A stretch of DNA of 64,000 bases from Bog-159 sp050008575 (GCA_050008575.1 JBEKMJ010000010.1:43703-107702); one strand, 5' to 3'; positions 17,656 through 26,323 are shown, numbered from the stretch's first letter. The notes: generated from the sequence alone by a model not told the origin. Numbers and translations: made by a program.

Positions 17656-18070
17656 AGCTGGTGTGGTCGTGGATGATTTTCCATCCGGCCGGCGTCTTGC
17701 GCAGAATTAGCGTGTACTTCCCCGCGGCGTTTCCGCCGCCCGCCACGGTACGCTCCAGATGGAACTCACCGGTGACCAGCGCAATATCCGGCGCCAGCAT
17801 CCGCACATCGATATTCGAGAATGACAGCGTACCCATGTTCTCGCGGGTCGGATAGGCTTTGCGATAGCGGCTGAGTACCGCCTGGACCCCTCCGCGGACG
17901 ACTTCCCGCCCCATAAAAGTGGTCTCTGGCGAATCGTCGTAGTAAGACGCGAAGGCCGCCAGATCGCCGCGATTCCAGGCTTCTTCGGAATGCGTCATTA
18001 CGGCGCGGACGTCGTCGCCTTGGGCCAGCAACAGCGGGACATAAAGCAGGAATGTGAACCAACGGAGCAT
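17654..18070 (-). CDS. Secreted DUF4440/SnoaL-like (NTF2-fold) protein
   Basis: 138 residues with a short signal peptide (MLRWFTFLLYVPLLLAQ). VRAVMTHSEEAWNRGDLAAF, then ASYYDDSPETTFMG and TGEFHLER...GWKIIHDHTS follow the DUF4440 pattern of an NTF2-like cone. Family members bind small hydrophobic ligands or act as enzymes, but most have no assigned job. Divergent from the SmpA-like gene at 18181; a palindromic module separates them. Confidence 0.8.
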   Translation of the reverse strand: MLRWFTFLLYVPLLLAQGDDVRAVMTHSEEAWNRGDLAAFASYYDDSPETTFMGREVVRGGVQAVLSRYRKAYPTRENMGTLSFSNIDVRMLAPDIALVTGEFHLERTVAGGGNAAGKYTLILRKTPAGWKIIHDHTS

Positions 18071-18084
18071 CCGTATAGCATACC

Positions 18085-18130
18085 GTGGGGCAGGCTCGTA
18101 GCCTGCGGCGGCCTCGTAGGCCGCCCTACC
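18085..18130. repeat. Palindromic intergenic module cluster
   Basis: GTGGGGCAGGCTCGTAGCC then GGCGGCCTCGTAGGCCGCC: two palindromes with CGTA-type loops, in the divergent gap between the DUF4440-like and SmpA-like genes. An in-frame extension of the downstream gene through this block is possible on paper but has no signal-peptide logic. Confidence 0.65.
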
Positions 18131-18180
18131 TTAATACCTTCTTGTGTTCTTATCCGAAACGGTGTATATGTTTGGTATCT

Positions 18181-19005
18181 ATGCAAAGAGTATTCCACAT
18201 GGCAGTTGCCGCGGCCGTGTTGGCGGGCGCTATCCCGCTGGCGCACGGCCAGGACACGAACACCGTAGTGCAGAAGCTGAAGTCGCATTTCACCCTGACG
18301 CAAATATCGGGGAACCACAACGACATCGTCACCGCGGGCAGTGTCCTGGTGCTGCATAAGGACCGCCTGGTCATGTATTCCCTCGCCAACCCGCTCCCGC
18401 CGCAAAGCACCTACAAGAAAGGCAGGATCACGCACAACGTGCTTGGCGGGAAGAGCTTCTTACGGGATCTCGGAAACACCATGCAACATCCCGACGATTC
18501 CAACATCCAGCAGCGGGTCTTCGTATCCGGCGAGAAGTTCTGGGTGATCGGGATCAGTGCGGTCAACGATGGCGTGATCTTCAGGCTCTACAGCGATCCT
18601 TACGACGATGTCCGCTATTGGGGAGAATTGAAGTTTCCGTTCCCCAAGGGCTCCGTGCCGCCGGCCGACGAGGTGGCGGGTACCGTCGCCGAAGTATTGA
18701 CGGTGGACGACGACAGCGCAAATAATGCGCAGCAGCCCGCTGCGCCCGCCGCGCCCGCCGCGCCGACTGCCCCTGCCGCGCCTGCTGAAGCGGCGCCGGC
18801 CGCCATCCCGCCCCCTGCGCCGCCGCCGCCCGACCCCAAAACGATCTCCCTAGGCCAGACGAAGGACGATGTGGTGGCGACCTTCGGGCAGCCGCAGAAG
18901 GTGGTTAAGCTTGGAACCAAACAGATCTACTACTATTCGGACATGAAGGTCACGTTGGTGAACGGCAAAGTCACCGACGTCGCCGATATTGCCCCTGCGC
19001 GGTAA
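18181..19005 (+). CDS. Secreted protein with C-terminal SmpA/OmlA-like repeat domain
   Basis: 274 residues. The ATG at 18181 is chosen because it starts a clear signal peptide (VFHMAVAAAVLAGAIPLAHG); upstream in-frame starts would translate the repeat. Residues about 25-170 are a conserved-looking domain of unknown function (VVQKLKSHFTLTQI, DIVTAGSVLVL). An Ala/Pro-rich linker at about 185-220 follows. The last 55 residues (ISLGQTKDDVVATFGQPQKV, VTLVNGKVTDV) have the beta-hairpin pattern of SmpA/OmlA (BamE-like) modules. Probably periplasmic. Convergent with the gene at 19026. Confidence 0.6.
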   Translation: MQRVFHMAVAAAVLAGAIPLAHGQDTNTVVQKLKSHFTLTQISGNHNDIVTAGSVLVLHKDRLVMYSLANPLPPQSTYKKGRITHNVLGGKSFLRDLGNTMQHPDDSNIQQRVFVSGEKFWVIGISAVNDGVIFRLYSDPYDDVRYWGELKFPFPKGSVPPADEVAGTVAEVLTVDDDSANNAQQPAAPAAPAAPTAPAAPAEAAPAAIPPPAPPPPDPKTISLGQTKDDVVATFGQPQKVVKLGTKQIYYYSDMKVTLVNGKVTDVADIAPAR

Positions 19006-19025
19006 CGGGGCAGGCGCGAAATCTA

Positions 19026-21191
19026 TCAGGAGCCACCCAAGCCGTACCAGTACGGCGTCCGCCTGGCCGCTTCCGTATTCGCGTACCGGCTGTGCAGCAA
19101 TCGGAAGGCGCGTTTCATCCAATGGTCGGTCTGCGCGTCGCCGCCGCAAGCGTAACGCCCGGCGCGCACCGCTAAGCGCAGCGCCTCGGCCGCGCGCGGA
19201 TCGTTCGGGTGGGACTCCACCCATTCGACCGCCTGGCTGGCCAGCAGATTGGGAGCGGCCGGCGCCGAGGCCAGCCGTTTCCGTTCCTGGCCGGCGTCGG
19301 CGCGCTGGGACGCCGAAAGAAACCCGGCTTTCGGCGAAGCGTCCCGGTACAGCAACATCAACGGCGCATTCAGCGGGGCATCCGCGCGGTTAGTATCGGG
19401 ACTGTTGTTTGGATAGTCACCCGCCGGGCACCACCAGTTATCGCGGAAGGTATCGATCTTACCTGTAGGTGTGAGGCGGCCCGCACCCGGGTCGATCGAA
19501 GGCCGCATTCCAGGATTGTTCAGTAGCAGCCAGACGGCCGCAAAGGCACGCGCCTTATCGTCCGGCGCAGCTCGGTATGTGTCTAGGTACGGCTTGAGAC
19601 TTGAGTCGAGCGCTGCCAGCACCGGCACGATCGCGTTTGCGGCGCCGGTGTCATGCAGCAGGATCGACCGCACCCACACGGCGCGCGCCACTTGCAATTG
19701 CAGATTGGACGGCAAACTGGAATTCACCGCGGCAGCTTGCAACGTCGCAAGCGGCGCTTGGCGATCCAGGATGCGCGCGGCGTCATCGTCGAAATATAGG
19801 GCCAGTGAGGTTGCGGTTTGCTCGCCTTCGCCCACCACATACGTTCCGGCCGCGGTGCGCGGCGCGAAGCGCCACAGCTCTTCCCAATCGCGCGCCACGC
19901 GCATCCGCTCCGCCAGAAACAGGTTGCGCGCGGAGACAGACATCTTGCGGCTAAGCATCGCGTCCAACAGCGGTCGCGCCTCGTCCGGTGGCAGCAGACG
20001 CAGCCGGTGAAACTCGACCGTCGGGAAAGCGGGCGAATTATCGGGTACCTGCGCGGCGGCCGCCGTCAACTCCGAATCCGGCTGATCCGCGTAGGTCAGC
20101 GCCGCCACCAGCCAAGGCAGCGATCGCTTGGTGCGCCACTTCCCGAGCGCTTGATCGGCAGGTCCATGCTGCATGACTGCGATCCAGTCGGCGATATCTG
20201 CGTCGCGCGGCGCCTCCTTGTTACGGCCCGCATACTGGTCGAGCAGGATGCGGTAGTCGTTCATGGCCCCGGCGGCGCCGGTCTTTTCCGTGGCCACCGC
20301 GCGCGCCAACTCGCCGATGGCGCGCGCCGGGTCGGTCTGCACTAACAAGTAGCGCGCCAGGCCGCGGGCGCTTTCGTGCCACGCCCCGGAATCCGGATCG
20401 GCAAGGACCTTGTGCAATTGCTCCTGGGCGGCGGGAGCGGCGGCGGCATCCACCATGGTGGCTTTGCGGATCAGCGCGCGCGCGGCAAGGTACGGCGCGA
20501 CGCGATGCCACGATGACGAGCGATCGCCGGCGATGCGGAGGAAATCCGCCGATGCCGCGTCGAACTGGCCGGCGTAGAACTCCGCCGCGGCAATCTGATA
20601 GGCGCGGTCGGCCTGCATCCCACGCGCGGCCGTGGCTGGCAGAGTCGCGGGCACCGATGGCCCCGTCGCCCCGGAACAGTTTGCGAACACCTGATCCTGC
20701 GCGGCCACCCAGTCCCTGAGATCGTCGTGCGAAACGCCCGCGCGCCCGCGCTCCACCAAGGTCGCGGTAGCGTTGCGGAATGCATCGTCGCCGCAGTTCA
20801 GGATGAACACCCGATCGGGCAGCATCTTGAAGCGGTCGATTTGATCGAGAGGCGGTACACCCAACTGGACGCGCGCCTGCAGCCATCCCTGGATCGCCGG
20901 CGAATCGCGGTCGATCCAGAAATCCGGCCCGGCGGGCTTCGCCAGAAGAGCCCGCTGGTCCGCCTTGCCGAGGCCAATGCCGGTGAGATAGCGGTAAGCG
21001 GCCATCAGGTAGATGCGCCGGTACTGTGGCTGCAGGATGTCGAGCTGGCCCCGGTAAAACCGCGCCTCGTCCAGCGGCGCGAGCTTGGTGGTGAACACCG
21101 TCTCGGGCAGGAACGGACCGCAACTGGAAAGATCGTACGGACAGATCAACACTCCCGCGAGAAGGAACAGAATCAGAATTCGCTTTGCCAT
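19026..21191 (-). CDS. Large secreted alpha-helical protein of unknown function
   Basis: 721 residues with a signal peptide (MAKRILILFLLAGVLICPY); cysteines in LICPYDLSSCGPF could form a disulfide or a lipid anchor, though no classical lipobox is evident. The rest is alanine-rich helix with TPR-like periodicity (AYQIAAAEFYAGQFDAASAD; AYLAARALIRKATMVDAAAA), plus FLPETVFTTKLAP near the N-terminus. Not recognised beyond that. Its start overlaps the end of the DUF3142-like lipoprotein gene by 19 nt, so the two are translationally coupled and probably act together at the cell envelope. Confidence 0.75.
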   Translation of the reverse strand: MAKRILILFLLAGVLICPYDLSSCGPFLPETVFTTKLAPLDEARFYRGQLDILQPQYRRIYLMAAYRYLTGIGLGKADQRALLAKPAGPDFWIDRDSPAIQGWLQARVQLGVPPLDQIDRFKMLPDRVFILNCGDDAFRNATATLVERGRAGVSHDDLRDWVAAQDQVFANCSGATGPSVPATLPATAARGMQADRAYQIAAAEFYAGQFDAASADFLRIAGDRSSSWHRVAPYLAARALIRKATMVDAAAAPAAQEQLHKVLADPDSGAWHESARGLARYLLVQTDPARAIGELARAVATEKTGAAGAMNDYRILLDQYAGRNKEAPRDADIADWIAVMQHGPADQALGKWRTKRSLPWLVAALTYADQPDSELTAAAAQVPDNSPAFPTVEFHRLRLLPPDEARPLLDAMLSRKMSVSARNLFLAERMRVARDWEELWRFAPRTAAGTYVVGEGEQTATSLALYFDDDAARILDRQAPLATLQAAAVNSSLPSNLQLQVARAVWVRSILLHDTGAANAIVPVLAALDSSLKPYLDTYRAAPDDKARAFAAVWLLLNNPGMRPSIDPGAGRLTPTGKIDTFRDNWWCPAGDYPNNSPDTNRADAPLNAPLMLLYRDASPKAGFLSASQRADAGQERKRLASAPAAPNLLASQAVEWVESHPNDPRAAEALRLAVRAGRYACGGDAQTDHWMKRAFRLLHSRYANTEAARRTPYWYGLGGS

Positions 21192-21919
21192 TGGCTGACC
21201 TTTCGCAGCACCGCACGCACATGGTCCGGAGACCAGCCACGCGGATTAAACACGTACACGCGCCTTCCCGACGGAATGCGGGATGGCAGTTCATCGGTTG
21301 AAATTCCCACGCTGGAACGGCACAAATCACCGCGGAAATCGCTGCCGGGAGAATAACGGTCCGGCCCCATGCGGAACAACATAGGCACGGCTTCGGCCAC
21401 CGGCAGGCCGGAGATCCAGCCGTCCGCTTCGCACCAGGATGCCAGCGCGGTAATCGATAGAGGCATCCGCGCAGGCAGGCGGCGGCGCAAGTCTTCGAGG
21501 ACCGCGCGGTAGAAGGCTCGCTCGGAGGCGACAGCGTCGAAATCCACTTGCAACCCGCGCACGCCCGGCAGGCTGGCGGCGCCCGCAATGGCGCCGGCTG
21601 TGCGCTGAACGTCGGCTCCGGATGTGCCCGCGGATGCGCGTCCGCCGCTCTCTACCCGGACCACGGCCATCAGGACGGCGCCGGGCGGAGTCAGCAGCGG
21701 CTGCATGCGTGGGCGCACAGCCACGCCGTCTGCCCGCGGACACACCGTGCGCGCCAGAAAGGCGACTCCCACGGAACGCGTGTCGATCCAACTAAGATCT
21801 TCGCGACGCTCCCACGCCCATACAAATAAGCGCGGGAAGCCGGGTAGCGGGTCCGGATGGCGGCCGCAAGCCGCGAGGAGCAGCAGGGGAATCGCGACGG
21901 TGGCACGGTGCAGGCGCAT
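21173..21919 (-). CDS. DUF3142-like lipoprotein
   Basis: 248 residues from the ATG at 21919, chosen for its lipoprotein signal (VAIPLLLLAAC, Cys18); in-frame codons upstream run into the previous gene without a signal. RLFVWAWERREDLSWID, VRGLQVDFDAVASERAFY, MPLSITALASWC and the C-terminal VYVFNPRGWSPD fit DUF3142, a TIM-barrel-like family related to glycoside hydrolases. Function is unknown. It lies 52 bp after the methyltransferase and overlaps the next gene, suggesting one transcript from the radical SAM gene down. Confidence 0.72.
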   Translation of the reverse strand: MRLHRATVAIPLLLLAACGRHPDPLPGFPRLFVWAWERREDLSWIDTRSVGVAFLARTVCPRADGVAVRPRMQPLLTPPGAVLMAVVRVESGGRASAGTSGADVQRTAGAIAGAASLPGVRGLQVDFDAVASERAFYRAVLEDLRRRLPARMPLSITALASWCEADGWISGLPVAEAVPMLFRMGPDRYSPGSDFRGDLCRSSVGISTDELPSRIPSGRRVYVFNPRGWSPDHVRAVLRKVSQWQSEF

Positions 21920-21971
21920 GCGCGACAGCGTACCACAGTTTTGTGGCCGGAACGGCGGCGGGGCGTAAACT

Positions 21972-23297
21972 TCAAACGACCCTGACGGTCCAAGGTTCTG
22001 AAGCGGCTCCGCCACAAGCGATGCGCAACGCGTGCTCGCCCTTGGGGAAGCTGCCAGGCACGGCCGCGTTGATCTGGCGCATGCCTGCCGCATCCGCCTC
22101 GCCTAACCAGGGCACGCTGAGCCGGGTATCGCCCAGCAAGACGCGGACATTGGTGCGGTCCGCGTTCTCCGGCAGTCCGGTCACCCAGCAGGCCAAGTAT
22201 GCGGAGTCCGCCGCGCGGATTTCGGAGTCCTTCCAGGTGGCCGGATCGCGGACTCCCTGGCAGACGATCCGGCTGACGTTCAACGGCAGGTCCACCGCGA
22301 TCCGCAAGGCGTTGCCGAAGTCACTGTCGGCGAAACGCAATCGCACCTGGTTCCATCCGGCGCGCAATCCCCGCGGCAGGGGGAAGTTGGCCTCCCACCA
22401 CTGTTCCCGGTGGCCGGTCCAGTAGGATGCCACGCCGAACCCGTTGACTTCCAGACGCAAGTCCTCTTTCGCAATCGTGTCGCGGAGGGTGGTGAACCAG
22501 CATGAGAGGTATTGCTCCTTGCCGGTCGAAAAATTGATGCCCTGGTCGGCGGTGTTCGCCGCGGAGAGCAACTGAGGCGGCGCGGCGGCGGCCTCCGCGG
22601 GCGGCAGCTCCCATTTGCGGTAACAAGCGACTATCGCGTTGTACGGCTCGGTATGCAGCAGCTCCACGCGGGCAAATCCCGCGGCGCGGCACATCGCCAA
22701 CAGGCACGCCACGCTGGGGCCGACCCAGTTATCGAATTGGTTGGCTAACTCGTAGCCCTCGTAGAATTCCAGCGTGGGGATGTCTTCCGGGTGTTCCCGC
22801 CAGGTGTCTCCATCCGTGACGAAGGACTCGACGATGGCCACGTCTGCCGCCAGCGCGCAGACAATTTCCAGCGCCAGCAGCGGATGCCGCAAGTGATACA
22901 GCACGCCCAGCAGAAAGACGATATCGAACTTGCCCAAGCCGGCGGCCGGCAACTCGTAAATTTCGAGGATCCGGTAATCGGCGCGGGACGAGAGCTTGCG
23001 ATGTAGCTCGATAAAGTGCGGCGCCTCCACGCAATCGATCGATGTCACGGCGGCGCCGCGGCGTTCCGCCTCGAAGGTAAACCAGCCATCCCATGCGCCG
23101 ATATCCAGCACGCGCTTGCCGCAAAGGTCGGCGGGAATGGGGAAGCGCGCGAAACGCTCGCGCAGGCGGGCCAGTGGATTCACGCCGTCGATCAGCGTGC
23201 CGTCGGGCAGTTCGAAGCTGTGATACCAGCCTTTTTCGGCCAGTTCCCGGCTGCGGTCCTGGCGCTTGCGGGCGTCGCGGATGGCGTCTGCTGGCAT
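21972..23297 (-). CDS. DUF1698/CmoB-like SAM methyltransferase with two C-terminal beta domains
   Basis: 441 residues. GWYHSFELPDGTLIDG, motif I VLDIGAWDG (residues 63-71) and FLLGVLYHLRHPL match DUF1698/CmoB-type class I methyltransferases, which modify tRNA uridine using carboxy-SAM or SAM; many acidobacterial homologues have unknown substrates. After about residue 255 the chain holds two similar beta-rich repeats (YLSCWFTTL... and YLACWVTGL...), absent from CmoB and suggestive of binding modules. The ATG lies 3 nt after the recoded end of the radical SAM gene but 39 nt after its UGA, so tight coupling supports read-through. Its substrate may be the radical SAM product (inference). Confidence 0.8.
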   Translation of the reverse strand: MPADAIRDARKRQDRSRELAEKGWYHSFELPDGTLIDGVNPLARLRERFARFPIPADLCGKRVLDIGAWDGWFTFEAERRGAAVTSIDCVEAPHFIELHRKLSSRADYRILEIYELPAAGLGKFDIVFLLGVLYHLRHPLLALEIVCALAADVAIVESFVTDGDTWREHPEDIPTLEFYEGYELANQFDNWVGPSVACLLAMCRAAGFARVELLHTEPYNAIVACYRKWELPPAEAAAAPPQLLSAANTADQGINFSTGKEQYLSCWFTTLRDTIAKEDLRLEVNGFGVASYWTGHREQWWEANFPLPRGLRAGWNQVRLRFADSDFGNALRIAVDLPLNVSRIVCQGVRDPATWKDSEIRAADSAYLACWVTGLPENADRTNVRVLLGDTRLSVPWLGEADAAGMRQINAAVPGSFPKGEHALRIACGGAASEPWTVRVV

Positions 23298-23300
23298 AGG

Positions 23301-24689
23301 TCACACAGGAGCCAACTGCTCCTCAATAGGCTCCGCTCAACAATACCAAGGCTCCGTCAGATATGGGATCGTCACGCGCGGGCGGCCAGGCGGCACATCC
23401 GGCAGGCGGCGCGCGTGCACGTCCAAGTTCACGTCCATGGCTCGGTGCGTCATTTCCCAGGCGCGGCGGAAAATCGTGCGGCGATCCTCCTTGGCCGTGA
23501 CTGCGCGAGCAACAGTGATCTCCAATTCGCGCTGCAGCTTATCGACTCGCGGATCGGGATGCGGCCAGCGGTAGCACAGCGCGTCCGGGTCGAACTCGCC
23601 GACCGCGGCGCTCGCTTCGGGCAATGCGAGCAGCCGCGAGCCGGCCGGCACCAGCAAACGGATGGTGAGCTGCACGGGCGAGACATGTTCGACCAAGTCC
23701 AAGTCCGCGATCGCCGCCAGCAAATCCGCGTAGCCTTCGAGCGTCATCCAAGGATGGAACGGGACGAATGTAGGCGCCAGCACCAGGCCCAGTTCGCGAA
23801 ACATCTGCGCCACGCGCACGAAATCGGCGCGCGTGTGGCCCTTTTCCAAGATATGCCGCAACACGTAATTGTCCACAGACTCGACCGCGGAGATCACGAA
23901 CGCGCAGCCCGTCTCGCGCAACAGCGGCAGGTGCTCACTGTGCTGCAGCAAGTGTTCGATTTTGATGGTCGCATCGTAGGTGACCTCCGGAAATTCGCGA
24001 TGCAGCGCCCGCACCAGTGCGATGGCGTGGCCGATACCGTTGAAGAAATCGGGATCGCCAAACGTGATATGCTGCGCGCCCGCCGCCACCTGGCGCCGAA
24101 TATCCTCCAGCACGATGTCACGCGGCACGATGCGGAAGTTCCCCTGGTAGACCGGCACCACCGGACAATGCCGGCACATGTGCTTGCAGCCGCGGCTGGC
24201 TTCCGTATAGCCGACCGTACGGCGCGCACCGCCGGGTAGCACGAGCTGCGCGTACTGCGCCAGCCCCGGCAGGCCGCTGCGATCCGGCGTCAGGAACCGT
24301 TGCCGCGCGAGCGAGACCAACGGCGCGGGGCCGGGACGCACCAAGGTCAGCAAGGCCTCTTCGAACTCGCCGCCGACGATGGTCCGCACACCGAGCTTTC
24401 GCAGCAGTTCCGCGTTCATAGGTGCATACAGGCCATACGCGCAGAGGTGCGCGGCGGGATTCAGCTCGCGCGCGCGCCGGATTACGGGGATCGCCAGGCG
24501 CGTGGCCGTGTGCATGGGCAGGTAGAACGCCACGGCATCGGCCGTTCGCAGAGCGTCTTCTTCGAGCGGCTGGCGGGCGAGATCCAGGCAGGCAACATCC
24601 GCGCCGGCATCGCGCAGCCATGCGGCGGGCGATGCCAGTCCAAAAGGCTGACGGCCCAGTTCGTAGGTGGATATCAGGAGGATGCGCAA
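23301..24689 (-). CDS. CUAEP-tail radical SAM selenoprotein (UGA = Sec451)
   Basis: 462 residues with UGA at 23339-23337 read as selenocysteine. The start is TTG at 24689. Residues 1-115 form a B12-binding-like Rossmann region; the radical SAM cluster motif is C168-x3-C172-x2-C175 in GCKHMCRHCP, followed by ITFGDPDFFNG and AVESV. Conventional translation would end at Cys450 (TEPWYC). The next codons are TGA GCG GAG CCT, giving C-U-A-E-P, exactly the tail that defines the CUAEP/CCAEP radical SAM (seleno)protein family as I know it. Translation then runs 8 more codons to TGA at 23301, 3 nt before the methyltransferase. The substrate is unknown. The genome should therefore carry selA/selB/selC/selD. 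Confidence 0.88.
23308..23334 (-). promoter_or_regulatory. Candidate bacterial SECIS hairpin
   Basis: Beginning 3 nt after the UGA, the mRNA folds as GGAGCC/GGCUCC (6 bp), a U-U mismatch, AUUG/CAGU (4 bp with one G-U) and an AGGAG apical loop. Bacterial SECIS elements sit directly after the UGA, inside the coding region, with guanines in the apical loop. Here the loop starts 13 nt after the UGA, slightly close compared with E. coli fdhF. Confidence 0.6.
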
Positions 24690-24719
24690 GTGCTGCTTTC
24701 AGTTTGACACAGGCGCAAA

Positions 24720-24858
24720 GTGGGGCAGGCTCGCAGCCTGCGGCGGCCTCGTAGGCCGCCTGCCGCGAAGCTATGCCGGCTTTTCCGGGCTTGGCGGCGA
24801 GCTGCGCTCGCCGAAGAGCGGGACTGGGAGTCCCGCGCAGGCTGCGAGCCTGCCCCAC
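24720..24858. repeat. Large mosaic palindrome upstream of the ECF gene
   Basis: It opens with GTGGGGCAGGCTCGCAGCC and closes with the near-complement GGCTGCGAGCCTGCCCCAC. Inside are several smaller palindromes such as GGCGGCCTCGTAGGCCGCC, GGCGAGCTGCGCTCGCC and GGGACTGGGAGTCCC. The divergent gap between the radical SAM and ECF genes is mostly this block; the ECF promoter lies just beyond it. Confidence 0.75.
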
Positions 24859-24886
24859 CTCCTGTAACCTTTTCCCTCTCGCTCGG

Positions 24887-24892
24887 TATTAT
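24887..24892 (+). promoter_or_regulatory. -10 element placed for leaderless transcription of the ECF gene
   Basis: TATTAT is followed by exactly 7 bp (TGGGTGA) and the ATG at 24900, so transcription would begin at or next to the start codon. A weak -35-like TGTAAC lies about 18 bp upstream. No Shine-Dalgarno sequence is visible, as expected for a leaderless mRNA. Confidence 0.5.
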
Positions 24893-24899
24893 TGGGTGA

Positions 24900-25463
24900 A
24901 TGCCGGAAACACGGGCCGACAACGTATTAATGCAGAAGGTCCGGGATGGCGACTTGGCGAAGATGGCGGTGCTGTTCGAGCGCCATCATCGCGCGCTATT
25001 CCGCTATTTTCTGCGGCTCACCGGCCAGCGCGAGTTCAGTGAAGACCTGGTGCAGGACGTGTACTTTCGCATGCTGAAATACCGCCACACCTATCGGGAC
25101 GGCAATCCCTTCACGTCCTGGATGTACCAGGTGGCGCGCAACGCGCACCTGGATGGCGCGCGGAAACGCAAGGGCGAATCGCCCTTTTTAGAGGAGCAAA
25201 TGCAAGAGCCGGTCAGCGCCGAACCGGATCCCAGCGAAATCCTGCGCCGCCGGCAGGATCTGGGGTTGCTGCGCCGCGCGTTGGCCGCCCTGCCGGTGGA
25301 AAAGCGCGAGTTGCTGGTGCTGAGCCGGTTTCAAAACCTGAAGTACGACCAGATCGCGGACATTCTGGCGTGCGACGTGGGCACCGTGAAGGTGCGGGTG
25401 TATCGCGCCATTAAGGCGCTCAGTCAGATCTTTTTTGAGTTAGCGGGAGATAAGGCGTCATGA
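24900..25463 (+). CDS. ECF sigma factor with cognate anti-sigma gene
   Basis: 187 residues. Region 2 (LFERHHRALFRYFLRLTGQR, DLVQDVYFRMLKY, WMYQVARNAHLDGARKRK) and region 4 (LPVEKRELLVLSRFQNLKYD, ILACDVGTVKVRVYRAI) are complete; region 3 is absent as in all ECF factors. It redirects RNA polymerase to envelope or stress genes. It overlaps the anti-sigma gene by 4 nt (ATGA), and two DUF4097 genes follow, so all four likely form one unit. The sequence differs clearly from the four kinase-linked sigma factors in the window. Confidence 0.94.
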   Translation: MPETRADNVLMQKVRDGDLAKMAVLFERHHRALFRYFLRLTGQREFSEDLVQDVYFRMLKYRHTYRDGNPFTSWMYQVARNAHLDGARKRKGESPFLEEQMQEPVSAEPDPSEILRRRQDLGLLRRALAALPVEKRELLVLSRFQNLKYDQIADILACDVGTVKVRVYRAIKALSQIFFELAGDKAS

Positions 25464-26260
25464 CTTGCGATCAGGTAAAGGAACATATCGCCGATTATTT
25501 GGCGGGCGCCCTGAGCCAAACCGAGGCTGAGGAACTGGACGAGCACTTTGCCCAGTGCGCCGCCTGCAAACAGGAAACCGCGGCGTTGTCGGAAACCTGG
25601 GAAATGCTCGGCCTGTTGGAATCCGAACAGCTCAGTGCCCAGCCCAGCGCACAGTTGCGGCCCCGCTTCTATGAGTCCCTGGAGGCGTACCGCCATGGCC
25701 TGGAATCCGCGGCTCCCGCGCCTGCGCGGCGCCGGTTTTTCGATTGGGGCTGGCAAGGGTGGGCCTGGTCGGCCGCCCTGCTGGTCGGGGGATTGGCAGC
25801 CGGCCATTGGCTGGGCCAGGGCGCGCGCGGGCGGGCCGATCTGGCCGGCCTGCAGGATGAAGTGCACCACATGCGGCAGTTGGTGACTTTGTCCCTGCTC
25901 GAGCAGCAATCCGCCAGCGAACGATTGCGCGGCGTGGACTACTCTTCGCGCGTGGATCAGTCCGACACGCAGGTGTTGGCGGCTTTGCTGCACGCGGTCA
26001 ATCACGATCCGAACGTAAACGTGCGCCTGGCCGCGGTGGACGCGCTGCGCAAGTTTGCCGGGAATCCGGCGGTGCAGGGGACGCTCGATCAGTCGTTGGT
26101 GAAACAGGACTCGCCGCTGGTGCAGCTCGCGTTGATCGATTTCATCGTGGACCAGCGCGACAAGGGTGCGCTGCCGTCACTCACGGCTTTGGAACGTAGC
26201 CCGACCGTGGACAAGAATGTCAAGGAAAAAGCCCTTTGGGGGTTGTCGCAGTTGCAGTAA
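25460..26260 (+). CDS. Membrane zinc-finger anti-sigma factor with HEAT-like periplasmic tail
   Basis: 266 residues. The N-terminal zinc-binding anti-sigma domain shows MTCDQVKEHIADYLAG and H-x3-C-x2-C in EHFAQCAAC, which would hold the ECF factor encoded just upstream. One transmembrane helix (WAWSAALLVGGLAAGHWL) is followed by a short coiled-coil-like segment (LQDEVHHMRQLVTLSLLEQQ). The outer part (NVNVRLAAVDALRKF, SPLVQLALIDFIVD, KNVKEKALWGLSQLQ) has HEAT-repeat character, suggesting protein-protein sensing outside the membrane. The start overlaps the sigma gene stop, typical of cognate pairs. Confidence 0.9.
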   Translation: MTCDQVKEHIADYLAGALSQTEAEELDEHFAQCAACKQETAALSETWEMLGLLESEQLSAQPSAQLRPRFYESLEAYRHGLESAAPAPARRRFFDWGWQGWAWSAALLVGGLAAGHWLGQGARGRADLAGLQDEVHHMRQLVTLSLLEQQSASERLRGVDYSSRVDQSDTQVLAALLHAVNHDPNVNVRLAAVDALRKFAGNPAVQGTLDQSLVKQDSPLVQLALIDFIVDQRDKGALPSLTALERSPTVDKNVKEKALWGLSQLQ

Positions 26261-26262
26261 GA

Positions 26263-26306
26263 AGGGCGGGCTTCGAGGCCGCCGCAGGCTTCGAGCCTGC
26301 CCCACA
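26263..26306. repeat. Palindromic intergenic module cluster
   Basis: GGGCGGGCTTCGAGGCC then GCAGGCTTCGAGCCTGC and the closing GCCCCAC box. It lies inside the probable sigma/anti-sigma/DUF4097 operon, between the second and third genes, where an RNA hairpin could tune relative expression. Confidence 0.65.
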
Positions 26307-26323
26307 AGCAAAGGAGACGCGCC

